A DNA stretch of 64,000 nt from Jannaschia sp. Os4 (GTDB taxonomy: Bacteria; Pseudomonadota; Alphaproteobacteria; Rhodobacterales; Rhodobacteraceae), in contig NZ_JAFCAR010000004.1 of the NCBI RefSeq assembly GCF_016820245.1, positions 1 through 64,000 on the forward strand, given 5' to 3'. Position 1 is the stretch's first letter. Every line of letters starts with the position of its first letter. Under the pieces are notes generated by a model. That model was not told the DNA's origin. It searched no databases and saw only the letters and a program-made list of their open reading frames with translations. Shown in pieces: positions 62,207 through 64,000 of this stretch. The translations under genes were made by a program, and so were the position numbers.

Positions 62207-63181
62207 TTACCCCGTCGGGGCGAGCTCGTTCAAATGCGCGGCGCATCCCGTGAGGGCCGCGTGGTCGTCCGTCACGAGGTGGACCGCGAAGTTCTGCATG
62301 AACCCGGCGAAGCGGCCCTTGTCCCGGAATGCGTCCGCGAAGCCCATCCCCGCGAGGTGCGGGCCGAGCGCCCTCGCCACGCCGCCCACCATGTAGACGC
62401 CGCCGAAGGGCAGGTGGATGAGGCTCAGGTTGCCCGCGACCGTACCGAGCATCCGCACCGCCTGCCGCACGGTCGCCTCCGCGCGGGGATCGGTGTCGAG
62501 GCTCCCCATGATCTCCGCCGCCGAGCGCTCCTCGGAGGCGCCGGCCTCGGAGGCGAGCCAGCGGTAGGTCTGCTCGAGCCCGCGGCCCGACAGGACGTCT
62601 TCCACCGACGGGAACCCGTGGGAGGTGGACACGAAGGTCAGGAGGCGCAGCTCCGCCTCGGTGCGCACGGGGAGGTTCGCGTGCCCCGCTTCGGAGGGGG
62701 GCACGACGCGTCCCGTGGGCGTGACGTGCACGGGCGCCGCGTTGAACCCCGTCCCGACGCCGATCACCAGCCGGGCCGCCCCCTCGCGCGCGGGCGCGGC
62801 GGAGGTGCAGACCGTCTCGCAGACGTCGGGGGCGAGATGGCCCAGAGCGTGACCCTGCGCCTGCAGGTCGTTCAGGATCGCGCCCGCGCGGGCACCCGTG
62901 GCCGCCAGCAGACGGACCGTGTCGATGGACCAGTCGCGGTTCGTCAACTCCGCGACGCCGTCGGCCACGGGCCCTGCGACGGCGACGCAGGCGCCATCGG
63001 GCGTCGCGCCCATCGCGTCGCGGTAGGTCTTGAGGACGGTGGGCAGGCCGGCGAAGTCGTCGTTGCGGTAGCGCCGGATGCTCTCGGCCTGCACCTCGGC
63101 CCCGCGCGCGAGGGCGCAGCGGGTGTTCGTTCCGCCCACGTCGGCGACGAGGAACAGCGGCAGGTCGGTCGCGTCGGTCAT
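62207..63181 (-). CDS. glk: Glucokinase
   Basis: Glucokinase phosphorylates glucose to glucose-6-phosphate with ATP. The 324-residue protein shows LFLVADVGGTNTRCALA (ATP/sugar-binding start), ILNDLQAQGHAL near residue 106, VIGVGTGFNAAPV, and SEAGHANLPV with the ROK/Glk-type pattern for the bacterial Glk branch. Its GH1 neighbour releases glucose from beta-glucosides, and the 14-base gap suggests one operon: beta-glucosidase then glucokinase. The start MTDATDLPLF is chosen; longer frames upstream run through the glucosidase. The stop is TAA. Confidence 0.92.
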   Translation of the reverse strand: MTDATDLPLFLVADVGGTNTRCALARGAEVQAESIRRYRNDDFAGLPTVLKTYRDAMGATPDGACVAVAGPVADGVAELTNRDWSIDTVRLLAATGARAGAILNDLQAQGHALGHLAPDVCETVCTSAAPAREGAARLVIGVGTGFNAAPVHVTPTGRVVPPSEAGHANLPVRTEAELRLLTFVSTSHGFPSVEDVLSGRGLEQTYRWLASEAGASEERSAAEIMGSLDTDPRAEATVRQAVRMLGTVAGNLSLIHLPFGGVYMVGGVARALGPHLAGMGFADAFRDKGRFAGFMQNFAVHLVTDDHAALTGCAAHLNELAPTG

Positions 63182-63195
63182 GGACGTGCGCGCTA

Positions 63196-64000
63196 TCAGC
63201 GGCGCAGCATCCTGCCAAGGGCGTGCCACGACGCCTTCGGCGTCCGCCGCTGGCTGTCGAAATCGACATGGACCATGCCGAAGCGCTTGTCGTAGCCGAA
63301 GGCCCACTCGTAGTTGTCCATCAGCGACCACACCGTGTAGCCCGCGAGCGGCGCGCCGCGTTCGATGGCGCGCAGGCCCGCGCGGAAGTGCCCATCGAGA
63401 TAGGCGATCCGCTCCACGTCGGCGCGGCCGGGCACGTCGGGGTTCGCCATACCGGACTCGGTGACGTAGAGCGGCGTGTCCCCGGTGAAGTCCGCGGCCG
63501 TGCGCAGCAGCAGCCATTCGAGCCCCTCGGGCGCGATCTCCCACCCCATGTCGGTCTTGGGCAGGGGGCCGGGGACCGTCGAGTAGTAGGGCCAGCGATC
63601 GGACTGCGCCTGGAGGCGCTGGCAGGTGTAGTAGTTGACCCCGAACCAGTCGAGCGGCGCGTGGATGCGCTCAAGATCCTTCTCCCACCCCTCGGGCATG
63701 TGCGGGGCGAAGCCCTCCAGCACGTCCTCGGGGTAGGTGCCTCGGGTCATCGCCTGCACGAACCAGCGGTTGTAGATGCCGTCGTAGAGCCGGGCCGCGG
63801 CGCGGTCCTCGTCGGTGTCGCGGGCGGGGAGCGGGAACTCCATGTTGCACGCGGCACCCACGCCGGGGACGCCGTGCGCGCGCAGCACCTCGACCGAGAG
63901 GCCGTGCGCCAGCGCGACGTTGTGCATCGACCTCACGCCGTTCTCGAGCCCGGTGAGGCCCGGCGCGTGGGCCCCGTGGTAATGCGACAGCCACGCGACG
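63196..64000 (-). CDS. GH1 beta-glucosidase, 5' part outside the window
   Basis: The frame is open to the right edge, and only the C-terminal 267 residues are seen. They start VAWLSHYHGAHAPGLTGLENGVRSMHNVALAHG. Family features are GVNYYTCQRLQ, the nucleophile region LYVTESGMANPD (glutamate kept, usually TENG), and YTVWSLMDNYEWAFGYDKRFGMVHVDFDSQRRTPKASW, which is strongly conserved in GH1. The acid/base NEP motif would lie outside the window. Such enzymes hydrolyse cellobiose and other beta-glucosides in the cytoplasm. Glucokinase follows in the same direction. Confidence 0.9.
   Translation of the reverse strand, partial: VAWLSHYHGAHAPGLTGLENGVRSMHNVALAHGLSVEVLRAHGVPGVGAACNMEFPLPARDTDEDRAAARLYDGIYNRWFVQAMTRGTYPEDVLEGFAPHMPEGWEKDLERIHAPLDWFGVNYYTCQRLQAQSDRWPYYSTVPGPLPKTDMGWEIAPEGLEWLLLRTAADFTGDTPLYVTESGMANPDVPGRADVERIAYLDGHFRAGLRAIERGAPLAGYTVWSLMDNYEWAFGYDKRFGMVHVDFDSQRRTPKASWHALGRMLRR

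Noticed and set aside
60351-63269. A single 972-codon reading that joins cheA to upstream sequence
   Set aside because: The upstream part is an off-frame reading of cheY and glk. The true cheA start at 61775 overlaps the cheY stop.

Overview
The window looks like chromosome from a very G+C-rich alphaproteobacterium, most probably Rhodobacterales (Rhodobacteraceae/Roseobacter group). The evidence is the gene complement: a ccoNOQP-ccoGHIS cbb3 oxidase locus with hemN, FnrL-type TTGAY-N4-RTCAA boxes, a cysteine-free Fur/Mur regulator, heterotetrameric sarcosine oxidase, TrmFO, and cobK next to cbiD. Genes are dense, with many 4-base ATGA/GTGA overlaps. No rRNA, tRNA, CRISPR array, insertion sequence or prophage was seen.

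Layout. 1-2.0 kb: a dacA fragment abutting cobA out of frame, then divergent cbiD. 2.0-5.25 kb: cobK, alkA, an esterase and an HNH gene, bracketed by two inverted copies of a ~170-base intergenic element. 5.3-12.2 kb: ureohydrolase, a STAS/SpoIIAA-like gene behind an FnrL box, a Na+/H+ antiporter, a cupin protein, two EamA transporters, an acetyltransferase and enolase. 12.2-26.8 kb: PilZ, Fur, SelO, nucleoside hydrolase, MazG, M20 hydrolase, GluQ, a methyltransferase, TrmFO, LysR, GyrA, SSB, a lytic transglycosylase, an esterase and a rhodanese. 26.9-29.6 kb: a chemoreceptor with an altered signalling tip and a His-rich periplasmic loop.

29.9-43 kb is the respiratory core. It holds ccoNOQP, then ccoGHIS, hemN, a small lipoprotein cytochrome c, and a response regulator facing a hybrid histidine kinase. 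Four FnrL boxes lie upstream of ccoN, ccoG, hemN and the cytochrome, so oxygen limitation probably induces the whole block. Two short unlisted genes are stitched into it: a 45-codon Cys-rich frame between ccoQ and ccoP, and a 63-aa membrane protein overlapping ccoS. 42.7-46.4 kb carries dusA, a TauE-type permease, and DUF1289-ruvX-ccmI; ccmI again serves cytochrome c maturation.

46.5-52.2 kb is soxBDAG (sarcosine oxidase) with two extra small membrane-protein genes and a G-rich tract between soxB and soxD. 52.2-64 kb holds a divergent GT61/GSCFA pair, sodB, a small hydrophilic protein coupled to a host-attachment-family protein, a LysM protein, an Atm1-like ABC exporter, a compact cheY-cheA-cheW-X operon without cheR/cheB, glucokinase, and a GH1 beta-glucosidase cut by the window edge.

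The least explained items are: the inverted repeat pair, the small genes inside the cbb3 and sox operons, the FnrL box before the STAS gene, and the altered chemoreceptor with its minimal che operon. All family assignments rest on reading translated motifs by eye; no database search was run.
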